From contig WARS01000010.1 in NCBI GenBank assembly GCA_008933995.1, forward strand, positions 7,605,001-7,669,000: a DNA stretch of 64,000 bases. Reading direction: 5' to 3'. Below are positions 1-14,200 of the stretch, piece after piece. Position numbers and translations under genes: made by a program. The notes under the pieces are model-generated. The model was given only the letters and a program-made list of their open reading frames with translations, searched no databases and had not been told where the DNA came from. How positions within the stretch are numbered: the first letter of the stretch is position 1; the number at the start of each line of letters is the position of its first letter. The DNA is from Datnioides undecimradiatus (taxonomy: Eukaryota > Chordata > Actinopteri > Lobotiformes > Datnioididae).

Positions 1-924
1 TTTGTTTCTGTGTTAATTTATTTATTTATTAATTGTTTATATAGGTTAGTCCTCAATTAAAAGAGTTCTTTGTCAGGTCAAGTCTGATCAAACTTAACAA
101 GATTCTTCCTGCTAGCGTCACACTTTCTCAATATCGAGTTGACTTGAGGAGTGAGTAGAGCTGACTCAGGCTTCAACCATGATGATCTGCAGTCATAGCA
201 CAAACAACTGTAAGCAAATCTTGCTTAAGTCCACAGGTTACACAGAGGGGGCAGAAAAAAGCTTCAAACAAGTCACTTTCATCCCACTTGAGTTTGAGCT
301 CAAACTTTTCCACTGTTATAAATCTTAAATTGGAGCCTTTAAAGGACATGTAGTGGGAAGTGATGGCTGTTTAAAAGCTGTGGTCGAATCAGAGCTGACC
401 ACTCACAGCTACAAAAAACATTATTTCCTCAAGTTTGTCTTGTCTTCTCTGTTTGACCCACTTCTACTTATTACGCACGCTTTTGTCCACATCAGTTCTT
501 GCATGTGTTTTATTGTGTTAGATAAAACATTTAAGGCCACGAATTATCTTCACGTCACTTGGAGCTATCACAACCGGCGTCTTGGGAGGGAAAAATGATT
601 TCTTTCAACATGCATCGTCTGCTAAATAGAAACAAATAAATTGCATACTGTCTTGTTTTTTGTAAACCCAGTTCTCTAATGAAACCTTAAACCACTCCTT
701 TCCTCCCTGTCATTGTCCTGCTTTTATAAGTACAGGCCTGTGTGTCGGTTGAGGTTTGGACATTGTGATCAAGCTCCTATTTCTGGACAGGCATTTTTAT
801 TGGCAGTCTGTGAATTTTATTGAACTGTTCTTTAATTATGCCCCTTTTGATAGAATTTGTAGACGAGCATACATGTCTGTGGTCGATGCTCACGTGCCAA
901 GCTGCTGGTTGAAGCCGGGCCCAG

Positions 925-1045
925 CCGGGGTGTCCTGGCTGAGATCGCTGGGTTAAGACGCATGTGGGCTCGTGTCGTGAGTTCAAGTCTGGCGTATAAC
1001 CTCTGTCCCGTCGTCTGCCTGTCTCGCTCCTTTCCCCTAATGTCA
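925..1045 (+). repeat. Degenerate tRNA-derived SINE-like element
   Basis: The stretch has a GC-rich block and a tRNA-like promoter layout. An A-box-like segment (TGGCTGAGATCGCTGG, about 933-948) is followed by a B-box-like segment (GAGTTCAAGTCTGGC, about 980-994) and then a pyrimidine-rich tail with TGCCTGTCTCGCTCC. That order is typical of old tRNA-derived SINEs in spiny-rayed fish. It is too diverged to be a functional tRNA: I could not fold a full cloverleaf. Confidence 0.45.
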
Positions 1046-4000
1046 TTTTGAGAAGACAAGGTTTTTTAACCTTTTGTTTGTCTATAGCCCCAAAGGTCAC
1101 ATTAGATTATAGTGAAAAACTGGTGTTTTTCAAATGCACATCTTGGCTTGGAGTGAAAAACTTTCTGACAGTTACTTATCGTACATTTTTGAGAAGGTCA
1201 TTAGGCAGTTTGTGCTGACTCATCCCTTCTCGAGGCTCCTAATGCAGCGGTCCCCTCTGAATATTTGAGCGTCCTAGATTTCTGCAAATTGTCATCATTC
1301 TTTACTAGAAGAAACAGTCTTCGGTGCATTAAAAATGCTTTCCACTTCTCAGATCTTTAGAAGAGACATTATGTTTGAAATGTGCCTTTTTCATACTTCC
1401 AATAAAATGAGGAAAATGTTTTTAGCAGAGTATTTTTTAGGAACACTGGAAATTTACAACCTATTAAGGAAACTTTGTCAGGTATATTTGCACTTGGTGG
1501 GAGAGATGAGTCACAGATGTTACAAGTGACAAAAAAAGCCCAACCCCTCACTCTAGAGTTATCGCCTTCCTCTTAAAGGTATGATGCAAATGTCTAGATA
1601 AATTTCAAACTAGATCAGCTTAACTAGCCCAAGAATGATTGACCTTTAGATAACAGCAAAGAAGACGTTAATTTATTCGAATCATTACAGTGTCATCTCA
1701 GAAACTCTAAATAGCAGGCCTATCAGCTGTGAAGTTAGTCATATAGGAAATGTGATGACATTTAACATACATACTGAGGGGCTTGTGCTTAGCTCATCCT
1801 TTTTAGAAAGTTTAGTGTATGTAACTATACTTTGTGATATCTGAAGCTTGTATGTTAGAAACATTTGTAAGTAAATTAGAAACTGTGCTTTCTGTAGATT
1901 CCTCCATCACAGGTATCTTCACCACATGATCCTAATTGGATCACTGCTCTTGGTGTCTTCTCTCTGTGTAGGAGGGCATGTGATGATGACAGCTTGTTAC
2001 TGTGACAAGTTGAGTTGACACATGATGGCACCGGGTAGGCATTGAGACATTTTGCATTAACCAGGATTTTCTTAGAAATGTATGTCCTGTTCAAACACAC
2101 ATGACTTTTCAGTGAACTCAGATCTGGCTTTATGGCCACTAGAAAGAATCCCAGAGTGCCCTATTTCTATTTCTATTTCCATTTTTTTTATAAGTTTACA
2201 GCTCCTTCTGACAGGCGTCAGTCTGTAGCAGTTGCCTTCTTCCTGTTTTCATACTTGCTTCCTCCCAGAAGGATAGTTTTTCCCAAAGCCTTGCCTGGAC
2301 TCATTTGAGTGAGCTGTGACTAAGTCCTGCATGGAAAAGCTTTGAAATGAAAAATAAAAAAATCCAGACTCGTCTCCTTTTAGGAACATCTTGCGAGTCA
2401 CTGGGATTTTGGATGACTCTGGGAAGATGTGAAGAGCTTCTTCCAGGACAAATACAGAGCACCTTGTCCTCACTTCCTCCTGCACAGTCAGCATTCATGC
2501 ATGTCCTTTTGGTCACTTGAGTTATTATATAAGGGACAGCCAGTTCCTTTTTATTCAGTCCTTTGCCTGATTGTACCTGATGACAGACAAACAAAGAACG
2601 TTTTGATCATTGAGGATCATTAAAAACAAATAAAGATGATTGCAGGTGATTGTACTGTTTTTTGGTCATTATTGTCAGTATTGGTCTTGTTACAGACATG
2701 CACTGAGGTAGACAAGGTGGTTCCCATGCTTTTTGGACAAGATCCCAGGGTTCTGTAACTTTATCCCTGTGTAGCCAGCCCTGCCTCAGTGGCGGGGTCT
2801 AAGTTTACTGAGAAAGTAAGCTTGAAATGCACCCAAGCTAACTCCAATAAGCTTCTTTTTATTGCCATGAGACTATACTTGATGGCAGTGTCTCAAACTA
2901 GTTGGTTGTTCTGAATAGAACAGCTGCAAGTATATAATTTAGTGCACTGATTACCATTGTGGCAGAGCCAAAATGTTGTGTAGTCTGCTCTGTGTCTCAA
3001 TTTCAGGTCTTATTGACAGGTGATGTTTTGTTTTTGTTTTTTAAATCTACATTTAAATACAAGTTCATAATGTCCATCTCAAGAAAACTCCTGCACTGCC
3101 TTTAATCTCTTGTCATTGATTGTGCTTTAATGAAACATACAGCAACTGTACCTCGCTGTCAACAAGGTCATAGATATGATTGTGCTCAGGCATCAGGGAG
3201 GCTTATCGCTTCTTTGATAGCTGCTGTCAGAGAGCCAGGTTGGCTTTGGCACAACTGTGACACTGGAAAATGAACCATAAGAGGGCCCTCCTCTACTTTT
3301 TAGGTTGAGAGAAACCCACCTTGCGGTGTTTCAGTAAGATTTCTGAAAAGTTAAAGGTCATGAGGACTGCCTGGTATACTTAATAACTGTAAAATGCAGG
3401 GTTTTGCTGTTTCTTTCAATGATTTAAATAAATCAGGTTCAGCATTACATCCTCAGTGTTATTTAAATATACCAATTTATGCATTAATAGCAATTAATGC
3501 TTATGTCACTTGATCTTTGCAGCCCAACATCAAAACTCATAGCATGGATGCAAGCAACATTTTTCTTGATTGATTCATGTTTTATCTCTTCTATCAAAGT
3601 GTAAAAACCCCTAGGTGACATCTCCAGAAGTCCGTCCAACAGTCTGAAACCAAAAAGAAATGTTGCTTGAACATTAAATATATTTCAGCTCTATCTGGAC
3701 CTGTATCTCAGTGCAAATGACATTTGTGTTTTGTACCTCATTCCTTATTGTCTCTTTCAATGACATTTGCATTGCTCCACTGGATTTTTGGATTCCTGTG
3801 GACAGCCACCTCTGTCACTATCCAGTCTTCGTTATACAGGTATAGGTTAGCTAAGGCATGTGCCACTGCTTATCAAAGGGTCCTCTGCACAGTAGCACTG
3901 TGTTATCTAGCTCTTATCTGACTCTAATGTTTAATAACCTTGAAAGGCAGTGAGGAAACCCAAAAATCATAGCAATCTAAAGGGAAGGAGTATCATTGTT

Positions 4001-4349
4001 TGAAAAAGCATGTTGCTATGTACTTGTACTACTTCTGCCATTGTTGCTCCCATATGTGTAATGTGTTTCCACTTCATCATAAAACAACATGGCACGTTTA
4101 GTCCATTTGTGTTCTTAAAGTGGAGACTCAAAGGTACTTCAGGGGCTTCCAGGAAATCCTGAAACTGTTGATTACTTTTTTGGATTACATGTCACAGTAT
4201 GGACAGCGTTATGGCAGTGAAGCGTGTTGCTTTGTGTTTTTTGTCCACTTCAGCACTTTGTATTTAAAAAGCAAAAAACTCAGCATTTCATGAGATCAAA
4301 GTGCTGACTCTTAACTCTTAACATCCAAGTCACATAAACCTTGTTGGAA

Positions 4350-4740
4350 TCAATGCCCTTTTTGGCCGTGCTTGTGGCAGTGCTCCAGGGATGACATTAT
4401 TTGTTTGTTGGATTGCCATGAAATTTTGTTGAGAAATCCATATTTCCTAAAAGCTGAACTATAATGACTGTTTAATTTCTTATCTAATGCCTGTAAGAGT
4501 GTTGCAAATTTTTTTGAATACTTTGCTTTTTTGACAGATTAGCTGTGAAACAGCCATTCTGTTTGTGTTAACTTGCTGCTGATTAGCAAATGGTAGCTAC
4601 TAACAAGCTATAGTGGTATATGCACCACTATAAGCGTGATACTTACATTATATTATATTATATTATATTATATTAGCATTATCAGTGTGAGCATGTTTAC
4701 ATACCCATCAAACCAACATGCATGCTAAGCTAGCTGAAAA
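4350..4740. repeat. Old dispersed percomorph repeat with embedded (TATTA)n microsatellite
   Basis: The phrases TTGGATTGCCATGAAATTTT (about 4409) and the GCTAAGCTAGCT-type tail resemble a very common percomorph interspersed repeat that appears more fully at 50280-50900. A pure (TATTA)n run lies at about 4647-4675. There is no coding potential. The family assignment is from memory of the consensus flavour, not an alignment. Confidence 0.4.
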
Positions 4741-5169
4741 CTCAGTCTTTTGGAGACAAAGTAAATTGGCAACATATCATCAGTTGGGTAACAGCCAGGT
4801 AACCTACTCGGACAGTTGAAAACAGTCTACTGTTTGTCTTGAACACAACCAAAGAGGTTTTCGTCTGTATATTTAGTATCATACTCCCGCTGCAGTGTCC
4901 TAAAATTAAAGGGCATCACATTAAAAGGTCTTGAAGTCCTGCATTGATGACTTCACACCATATTTATTGTTCTATTCCAGATCTAAAGCTCTGAGGTCAA
5001 GAGCCAAGACGATAAAAAAACACCACGCCATCATTATAATTTCTGACTTCACCTTACATTGAGGAATTACCGGCCACAGCTACAGTATCGCAATGTCTTG
5101 TTTACCCAGTGTTAATCTAAATCTCTAGCTTCGTGTGGTCTAACCCCCCGGATATGTATCTTTCTCCAG

Positions 5170-5282
5170 GTTATGCTGCCCAAAAGCTGTCTGAGTCCCA
5201 GTGAGAGAGAGAAGGGCTAAAGCCGCACCGATCCAAACCAGCTTTCCAGAGCCTTTCCTGAAGCGACTCCCACTGTGGAGCC
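5170..5282 (+). other. slc4a2: slc4a2 5' untranslated part of the start-codon exon
   Basis: A polypyrimidine/CAG acceptor ends at 5169 and the exon runs on into the AE2 start codon at 5283. No in-frame upstream ATG extends the protein. This matches mammalian AE2a, where a non-coding exon precedes the exon holding the first ATG. The acceptor is seen in the sequence; use of this exon is inferred. Confidence 0.6.
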
Positions 5283-8200
5283 ATGAGCAACCCCAGCGCT
5301 CCCAAACAGATTACAGATGCCGTGGCATCGGTTATTAACAGTGTAAGTCCACACGACTGCTTACAGAAACGCCTCTGTCTGTCCTGTCAGGTCAGGGTCC
5401 AGGGTTGTCAAGCCACATGATGAAACACGAGGCACAGTTGGTGACCCTGCTGACAAACCAGGTCAAATGCTTTACAGGAAGAGATGATGCTCACAATTAG
5501 CAGTCTAGGTTCTTTTCATGTATCAGACTATAGTCATTCAGCTCCAAACTTACTCTCTGTGCTACATTTATGCTGCATCAGCTCCTGCTCTCCTCTCTGG
5601 CACTGGAGTGTGTGTTTTGGACAGTGCTGTTCCCTCCAGAGCTATGTGTGTACAAATCTAGTCACATCCTAGAGCCAATTCCCTGGCAACATGCAGCATG
5701 TCTGACTGCAAAAATAAAAATGTTCAGAATAGTTCAAAAACACTTAAGTTCTGCACAGAGAGCAGCTCCTGTTGAATTTCCCTTTTCATTAGAGACCAGA
5801 AGAATGTCAACGGTCCCACAACTGAAACCGTTTCCTTCCTCTTTTCTTTAAATCGATGGGTTGCCAGTGTTGGACACACTAAAATAATATTGGCATATAA
5901 TGCAAAACATAATTGCATGGCTGCTGGTGGGATTGATGTGATAAACATGCTGCCCGATGGGTCAGCAGCCAAAGAAAGCAGCATTCCTCAACTTAAGAGG
6001 TTCTCAACAAGTTCATCTTAGGATGATTAAGATGCTGCAGCAGAAAATATCCCAAGCTTAAAGGAAAAGTCTGCCCCATGGAGAGCCTCACATTATTAGC
6101 TATCATCCGTTGGTGATGGTTATTGAATTCTAGGAATGATAATGTGTGATCGCATTCCAGGAATTATAAGGGTTGCTTTTTTTGTACTGATTTACCCTCC
6201 TTTGTCAGCCTTTCTGCTGTTCTTTTACTCGAGTTAAGGATTTTTTCATTTCCCAGAACAGTTTTAAACAACTCTAATAGAAGAGAGCTCTCTGTGCTGT
6301 GGGTTGAATGTGTAGGTGAGTAGAAATAGTGATGTTTATAGCTCAGTGGGAGCAAAAAGAATTTCAACCATGTGCGCCTCTTCTTCTGACAGATTTCTGA
6401 TTAGTTTTATGTCTTCATTGTTCTGTTCCGAGAGTATTTCTGACTGACAGACCACATGTTCTTCAAACAGCCCTTTAGACATGCCCGTGGTATTATCGTT
6501 CTTCACTGGAAAACCAATATAGGAAATGCTTGCCTTCCCTTAGCTTTTCATTTTCTTTGTCAGCTGCTTCCTTTTCCTTTGTTGCACAACTGTGCGGCCA
6601 GTGCCAACAACTACCTACATGTAATCTAGAAAGGGGTTCCTTGCTCGACATAAACAAGAGTAAGAGCTGTCCAAGGTTGAAATCCAACCCCATTAGTTCA
6701 GGCACAGAATGCAGAGTATTTAGGAGGTGGAAGTGGGCATCTGACACTGAGCTACTGATCCATGAAAGATAAGCAGTGGAGTTAACTACTTCTCATATCT
6801 TCTTTTACCATTGGGATACTTTAGTTCTTAATTTTTTTCTTCCCAATTTTATTTTTATTTTTAAATGGTTGGGAACAAATTACAAAACAAAATCCAATAG
6901 TTCATAAGGGAAAATAACAACAAAATTGCAACAAACCCTCCCATCTTCCCACACACACCTTGAAGAGAACTGAAAATGCAATTAAAGTATGTAAGTAAGT
7001 ATGTAAATGCCCTGTAAAAAACAAAAAACAAAACGGTGACAGCATCACATATCGGTGTTCATTACAAAGCTACATATTGTCCACTTGAGATCATAAATAC
7101 GTTTTGTTAACATCATCACATTGTTTCATGATCACGATAAAGAAAAACAAGAAGTTATCTTTACACATGTACAGTGCCCAACGCTGTTCATCAAACACCT
7201 GAAGTTTATGTCTAAAGCAACAAATTTGCTTTATGTAATTCGTGTTTTTTTAAGTCAGAGGACAAATCCTCCATTACCGGCCAAATAACATGCACAGTCC
7301 ACCATACATTGGTATGTGTATTCATCAAAACAAGCACTCAAACACTGAACATAAACATCACTTATTATGTTCACATTGTATTGCCCTTTCTCTAGTACAA
7401 GTGATTTATATTAGTTGTATATGTTTTTCCAGACGCTCCTACACAGTAACTAAAATACGACAAAATAAGGGAAAAGTACAGCATTCAAATTACAACTAGT
7501 CTATAATTACTCCCAAAAATTTGGTTCTGTATTCCCTTTAGTTGTTAAATTGCACCAAATGTCTTGCAATCGAGATAAAAACTGTCTCAGCTGCTGTAAA
7601 GTTATCCAGGCCCCGTCCTCCTGCAGAATATGATTGAAATAGCTGTGGCCCCTTTTAACATTGAACTTCTTTGAACTTGAACACAAAGGTTTGATTGTCA
7701 CCCTTAAAGATATTCTGTCATGTCTGTTCAAAATAGGTTTTTATTGCTATTTATAGCCAGTGAGGCAGTTAACTGCCATAAACCTGATTGAGATTGCAGA
7801 CTATAGTATGAGTTGGCTTTAATGACATTTGCCAGCAAGAAGCTTGGTGACCAAGAAGCTCTCTCAAGATAAAAATGTTTGCTGTGCGACAGTGCCTTCG
7901 AAGTTATTGGTTGTTCTTCTGGCTCCAACTCTGTCAAGTTAATTATTATCTTCTCAACAGTGTGCATTTATGTGTGTGTGTGTGTGGTCACGGACAGTTC
8001 CAATAACCCTGTTTGAATTTTTGAGGGCTAACACTCAAACTGAGTAATGTCTTAGACCTTCCCTGAAGATTTGCCCTGGTCATGTGACAAGCGCTAACTG
8101 AAATGGGAAACAGGTTGTCTTCCATAAATGTGGCCGGCGCCCTTTTGCTTTTCCTTTTGACATTGGAAACGCAAATATAGCTATCTAGCTGTGTTTTAGG

Positions 8201-11200
8201 CTGCACCTACACACGTGTGTAATTTGATGGACTATCTGTATTCATTTAAGGTGAGTTTATTTAGTTTGATCACAGAGGACTCGGCTTAGTAGGTGAGTCC
8301 AAAGCATGTGCTCTCTTTGAGTGTGTAATATTTAGTCGTGTTCTTATCATTCTGAGCCAGTCATTACCCTGGTCAGTATCCTAAATAGCGCAACTAGACA
8401 TGCTCTAAGCATGTGTGCAGTCTGACTTTCTTTGGGTAAGTTTAACCTCAGTACAAACTCTACGGCTGGTTAATGGTCAATCTAGTTCTTTTGCTTTTTG
8501 AGGTGTGATTTTACTTTTTCTGTGAACAGGCCTTTGCCTTTGCCTCGTCATTAGAAATCCAAGGTAATAATTACTACCTAATGTTGTCTTAATGTGTTAC
8601 TAGTTACAGATAGCCACCTCTCATGTCAGCAGGTGGATTATGGAAGGTTTGTCAACACGGAAGCACTGTGACCATTTCAACTTGTTTTCTGCGATTAACA
8701 GGAAGAAGTAATATTAAGAAACCTTGCTGTGATGCCGGCTCAGTGTAAAAGTGCAGTTAAAACTGAAAGCCTTACAGGGCCCCTGAATATAGTAGAGATT
8801 CAGTGTAATTTTTTTTTGTGAAGAATTTTTTTTATTGAACCACTGCAAATGAAACATACAGTAGCATCCATACAACTTTTTTGATTCAGTGTCATTTTAG
8901 GAGCACAAACAACTGCTGCATCCAGGAAAACTGTGAAGACCACAGGTTTCCAACCTATTCTGTTTGTTTACTCTTAAAGGGATAGTTTCACTCTGGGGAA
9001 TGTTCCTATTTACATACTGTGGAGTTGGATTAGAAGAATGATGCTATGCGCATGAGTAGTACAGATATAAAGTATCTGTAAGGAGACTGTTTGCTTTGCA
9101 TAGCATTAAAGGCTGCAAACAGGTGAAAACAGCTTGCTTGGCTCTGTCCAGAGGAAACAAATCAGCCTTCCACCACCTCTAACACTGATGAATTTATGTT
9201 TTTATTGTTTAAAGCAGCAGTTTGCGTCTTTCTGGGGGTTGTAAGTCAGACAATTTCTTATAAGCTGCTGTGCTCAGCCATTAGATGTTAAACTAGCAAC
9301 TTCCAACTAGCAGCTGATTAACTTAGCTTGGCACATAACTTACATCTTGCTATTTACTAAATCAAAATATGTATTTGCTTTTACTTTGTCCTGCTAATTG
9401 TCTCAGGGCCCATACAGAGTTTTCCCGGGCTGGCAACTACAGGTCTAGACCACAACTTGTGCTCAAGCTTTGCTTTCACCATGGCTCCATCCATATATTG
9501 CAATAGTGAAATTTGACATTACAGTGCAACTGTCTCACTGCGAGTCAGTGGCTTTCCGGAAGTGAGGCATTAAACCCCAAATAGAAGGATCCGGACATTT
9601 CACAACACCTCCTACTTATCATCATGTTTTATTACTTTTCTTACCTTAAATGCTTCCTGTGACGTGCTCCTAGCAGCAATCGCAGAATCCCCTTAACTCA
9701 ACATCCAGTTTATCAGATGGACATCTTCAGCTTAGATAAAACTGAGGTGTGACAGCGTTATCTAAGGCAAATGATTTTTCCATTTGGCTACTGAAAACCC
9801 TGTTTGCATAATATGAGATGATAAAGCTGTTGAATGCAGAGAGCCCAATTCCCAATACAAATGTAATCAACAGGTATCACCAGACAGGAAGCGAAAACAA
9901 AGAATTGGAGACATGTTTTCCAGTCTCAGACTGATTGGAGGATCATTTTATTAAATTCACAGTATATGATGTATACATTCATATTTGATTTTAAGCAGTG
10001 CAAACATGCCTTTTTAATTCATAATGTAATTGGAAGGTTGGGGGAACAGTGCTTGCATTACACAAAATTCACTGGGTTACAACTCACTCATGTTGATAGA
10101 GTAAATATAAACTGTGAGCATATTGTGCACTGAGATCTCCTTGCAGACTAATGTTAAGATATGTAGGAATGTAGTGACTCATCAGCCACACAGTATGACA
10201 TGATCACTGCCACAGCCTCCCCTCCAAGTGCTGACTGTGTGGGATTTGAGCCTACCTCACGACACTGATAATCTCCTTCAGCCTCCACGCACTGTCAAGT
10301 GTCCGCCTCATTATACAACACAACCACTGCACATGCACACAACTTTTTAGAGCGTTAGTAACCATGTTGCTCCACAAGATTAATTTTTGAGCCAGCTAAT
10401 ATTTTATTCTGATGCATCACATATTTAATTAGATTCAAACTTAAGAATATTACATTATTTTTATTTGTCTGTTGTGGCTTGTATTCCTGCTCCCTGGTAT
10501 GAGTCACTGATATTATAAAACTTTTTTTTTTCACCATTTGGGCAAAACCATGAAATTTAGTAAAAACTGTTGAATTGGAACAGCTTTAGTGATCTCATAA
10601 CCTTCCAAGCAGCACAGTTGGATCGACATTTTAATTCATCCAATGCTTAGTATTATGATATATCTGCAAAGATGGTGATGTTGTAAACATTAAACCTGCT
10701 AAAAATGCATAGTTGCATTATCACTGCATCTTAGCATGCTGACATTAGCATGTAGCTAACTACTGCTCTGCCTAAATACAGTACCAAACAGCTACTAGGT
10801 TAGCTTGTTTATTAGGATTGCTTGAACTCTTACTCATTACCAATATCAGAGAAACTAAAGTAAAAAGGCCAAACTTTTGTACCCAGTAATATTTATCCTT
10901 CCTGGCGTATTCATACTCATACACTTGCTAAATATTTTTTAGATATTTATTTTTTGGATAAGTGCAATGGCTAAGCCCCCAGGCCTGGTAGTTTCCAATA
11001 AGTGAATATAAGTTCTACTTCCTTTTATCAGGATCTTATTGTTTGCAAGTACAAGATTAGTGACACTGTAATCAAGAATGAGGAGAATGCTCTCGTTAAA
11101 AGGTACCAACAGGTCTGCACTAGTGCAGATTGAAATCAACCTACGATGATGGAGTCTTCTCTGTAACAATGAGAGCTGTTTATATTTATGGTTAATGAAT

Positions 11201-14200
11201 TATTGTAAGTTGGTTTTTATTCATCACTTGAATAATCAACCACAAGTATGTTATTTCAGAGATTTGTTATGGAGCAAATGGTGTTATTTTGCCTTGCAGC
11301 ACTTAAATCACATTTCATTACAGGCTATTACTTAACAGGCACTCTGTCAATATTAGCCATTAAAAATGCATCCTTTGAAAATCACAAGATGTGTACTTCC
11401 TTTGCATTTACGTTGCCCTTCAAGGCACATTGGCTAAGAGATCCTTGGTCTATATTTAGAGTTTATGTGACAAAGTTAAAATGTGGAGATGAATGTCAAC
11501 GTGCGGTTTTGTTCCTGGCTGTTCAAACACGGCTTGTTCTTTCAGTCAGCATTTGTCCTTAAAGCGAGAACGCGAGTCATGTTTATTCTGCCCTGGCACA
11601 ATGGGGCACACTGGTGAAGGTGGCAGGTTTGGCCGATAGGGCTCTGATTAGGGCATCACGAGGTTTTGATAAGCAGTGGGGAGAGGGATATCTCCTGCCT
11701 GCGGTTCTTAATAGAGGTGTTGAGGGTCAGAGCTCCAGTGTTGTCATGGTGGAGGGCAGTTGTACTTGTTGCCACCTAAACGTTGATTGTGATTAAGCTC
11801 ACGTTGCCATGAGCGAGGTAAGTCCCTGAAACTATTCACTGAAGTTAAAAAAAAAAAAAAAATTACTCTTAGTCAAAGTTTTCTTCTTTGTCTGGTCAGT
11901 CTTGTTTTACTCAGCTCCCCTGGGCTTGTTTTTGCACATGGTTTCGGTTGTGGAAATTTCTCTCGCCTCTTTGAGAATCCCTCACACATCTCTCCCACCT
12001 CTAGGGATTCACTGTGAAACCGTGATATGAATGAGAGCCTTGTAAAAACAAACTGCCGGATAGTGTAGCAGCACACATCTGGATAGGATACGTGTACTCA
12101 AGGGTTTTGGATCACCCATCTAATAAATTCTGAAGTACTGAGATAGTGGCGTGGACGTGGGGTGATTGTATAATAAGAGGAGGTTCTCATTTTAATATTT
12201 GACATGGTTTTTTTTTTAACCTGCTTATTTTGCATTGAGCTCATGTTTTTTTTAATTTGGAAAGAAAGTCAAAGAAATCGGCTGTAACTTGTGTTTTCTG
12301 GCTTTCATTTGCTGGATTGCCTTTGGCTGTATGTCCTGCAGGTCACACAGGTGAACGTATAGTTTGTTAAATTATTTTTATCAATCTGTCAGGAAAAAAA
12401 GGGGCCGTATGAGGAGTTGAACCTTTGGTAAACATTGAATATGTGCCTAACATGCTGACCCGTCTTTCTTTTTACTCATAAGTCTCAGCTTGTCCACAGT
12501 TTAGTGCAGGGCTCTCTGCTTCTGTCACCTGTGTGTGGGAGAGTCAAACTCACATGCTTACCTGGGTCATGGGAATCATTTCTTCACACTTTCTTTGGAC
12601 ATTCCATAATTCATGAACATCTGTCAAGCTATGCGCATGATAAATCCAGGATGTTTCATCACTTGATGAGCTTAATGTGTTCCTGCGCACATGACAAAGT
12701 GGCAAAGCTGTCATCGTGCACGTAAATAGCTACCAGTTCTTGTTCTTCATGGGCTGAGTTGATCCAAGTTGATGGAGAGAATTTATTTAGTGTTAGGTTA
12801 AATATTATATACTATATTAATAAACTAGAGGATTCATTTTTGATCTTGATGCAGTGTGTCACATTTTTAAAATGGAAACATTTGCAGTTTTCCTGAACTT
12901 AAAGCCAAAGTTCTGCCTTCAATATTTGGCTTAAGCAAAAAGGTATTACCAGCAAAACGTACCCTCTGACTGATATGTTATTAAATATGTTGCAGTGTCA
13001 GAATGTCAATGCCTTCTCATGTAACCAGTATTTTACTGTTGTGGTTGCTGTAGCTGGTAGAGGTTTGAGTTGGTCCACCTAATTTTCTTTTATTTATTTA
13101 TTTATTTATTTATTTATTAATTAGTAATATTTGTTTCATTTGTGAAATACTGGATGATTCCAGTTCTTTGGACCAAAAACAGATTTTTAAACAAAACCAG
13201 TTGTGAAGTTTAATGGGGAAACATGTCTCTGCCTGCTGAAACATAGTACGTTATATGTTGATCTTAACCTGAAAAGTAACTAGGGTGTTATTTTTTTTGA
13301 AATACCGCAAAGTAAAAAGTGCGAGACTTCACTCTGATTCTCATAATTTCTGCACTTAACTGAAGTCACGTGTAAATACACTAACAGACTTTGTGCCACT
13401 GTGATTTCTCTATATGTCATAGTGCATTTGTGTACTGATTTGGCATCCAGCTGTGCATAAACTGGGAGAAAGTGTGAGACATAAAACCAGGCAGGAGCCG
13501 AATGTGGGAGAACAGTAATTGTATATCATCATGTGCTTTCTGTTACACCCCGCTGCACAAGAGAAAACTTAATATATGACTGACACTTTGGGTGTCCTGA
13601 GAACCATTTGTGGGAGCATCAGATGACTTGTGGTCCCTGAGTTTTGCCACAGGAAGGGTTCACCGCAGGATCTGAGGCCTCTGAGCAGTAGCCATGGCAA
13701 CATTTACTCTCCCGTGAGGTGGCTGCAGCACGATCCTGTTAGCCAGAGTAGATCTACTCGGTGTGTCGCTCCAGCTAATCCTTATCACAACATCCCACCG
13801 ACAGAGCAGGGCGAAGCAGGCTACAGCGCCCTGCTGCGAGAAAACAGATCTCTTATCACCCACATGATCCCTGTCACACCGCAGCATGGAAAAAGAGTAA
13901 CTGATCAATGCACATGGCTATTGTTCCCAACGTAAGGCTCATTTACAGGAAGGCATGCATGAGAGGCCTCATCGTATGATGGCCTGCCTGTGTTTAGCAG
14001 AACCAGAACTCCCTCTAGTGTCCCAAAAACCACACTGCAGACTGTTTCCAAACAGGTTGTGAGGATGTAATGTGGTTTCACTGAAAAATTACCTATAATA
14101 GTGCAAACTTAGAAACCCTTAATTGAAATTGCTGTTGTTTGATACTTTCCCACAATGCAATGCACAGAGGAAAAGAGCTCACCGCAGCTGGAAAACAACA

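Larger units (their letters stand above)
1..5169. other. Upstream or 5'-intron sequence of slc4a2, no coding exon recognised
   Basis: I find no exon with both splice sites and a recognisable protein here; open frames are short and have no family resemblance. The right edge is a good 3' splice site (TTTCTCCAG at 5161-5169), so at least the distal part is probably an intron separating a non-coding first exon from the exon that carries the slc4a2 start codon. The true promoter is either unrecognised in this stretch or lies left of the window. Repeats inside it are listed separately. Confidence 0.5.

Noticed and set aside
925-1045. Functional tRNA gene
   Set aside because: Only loose A- and B-box similarity is present; a full cloverleaf could not be formed, so a decayed SINE is the better reading.
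13630-13935. 101-codon open frame in slc4a2 intron 1
   Set aside because: No splice sites of suitable phase and no family resemblance; retained only as a possible regulatory block.
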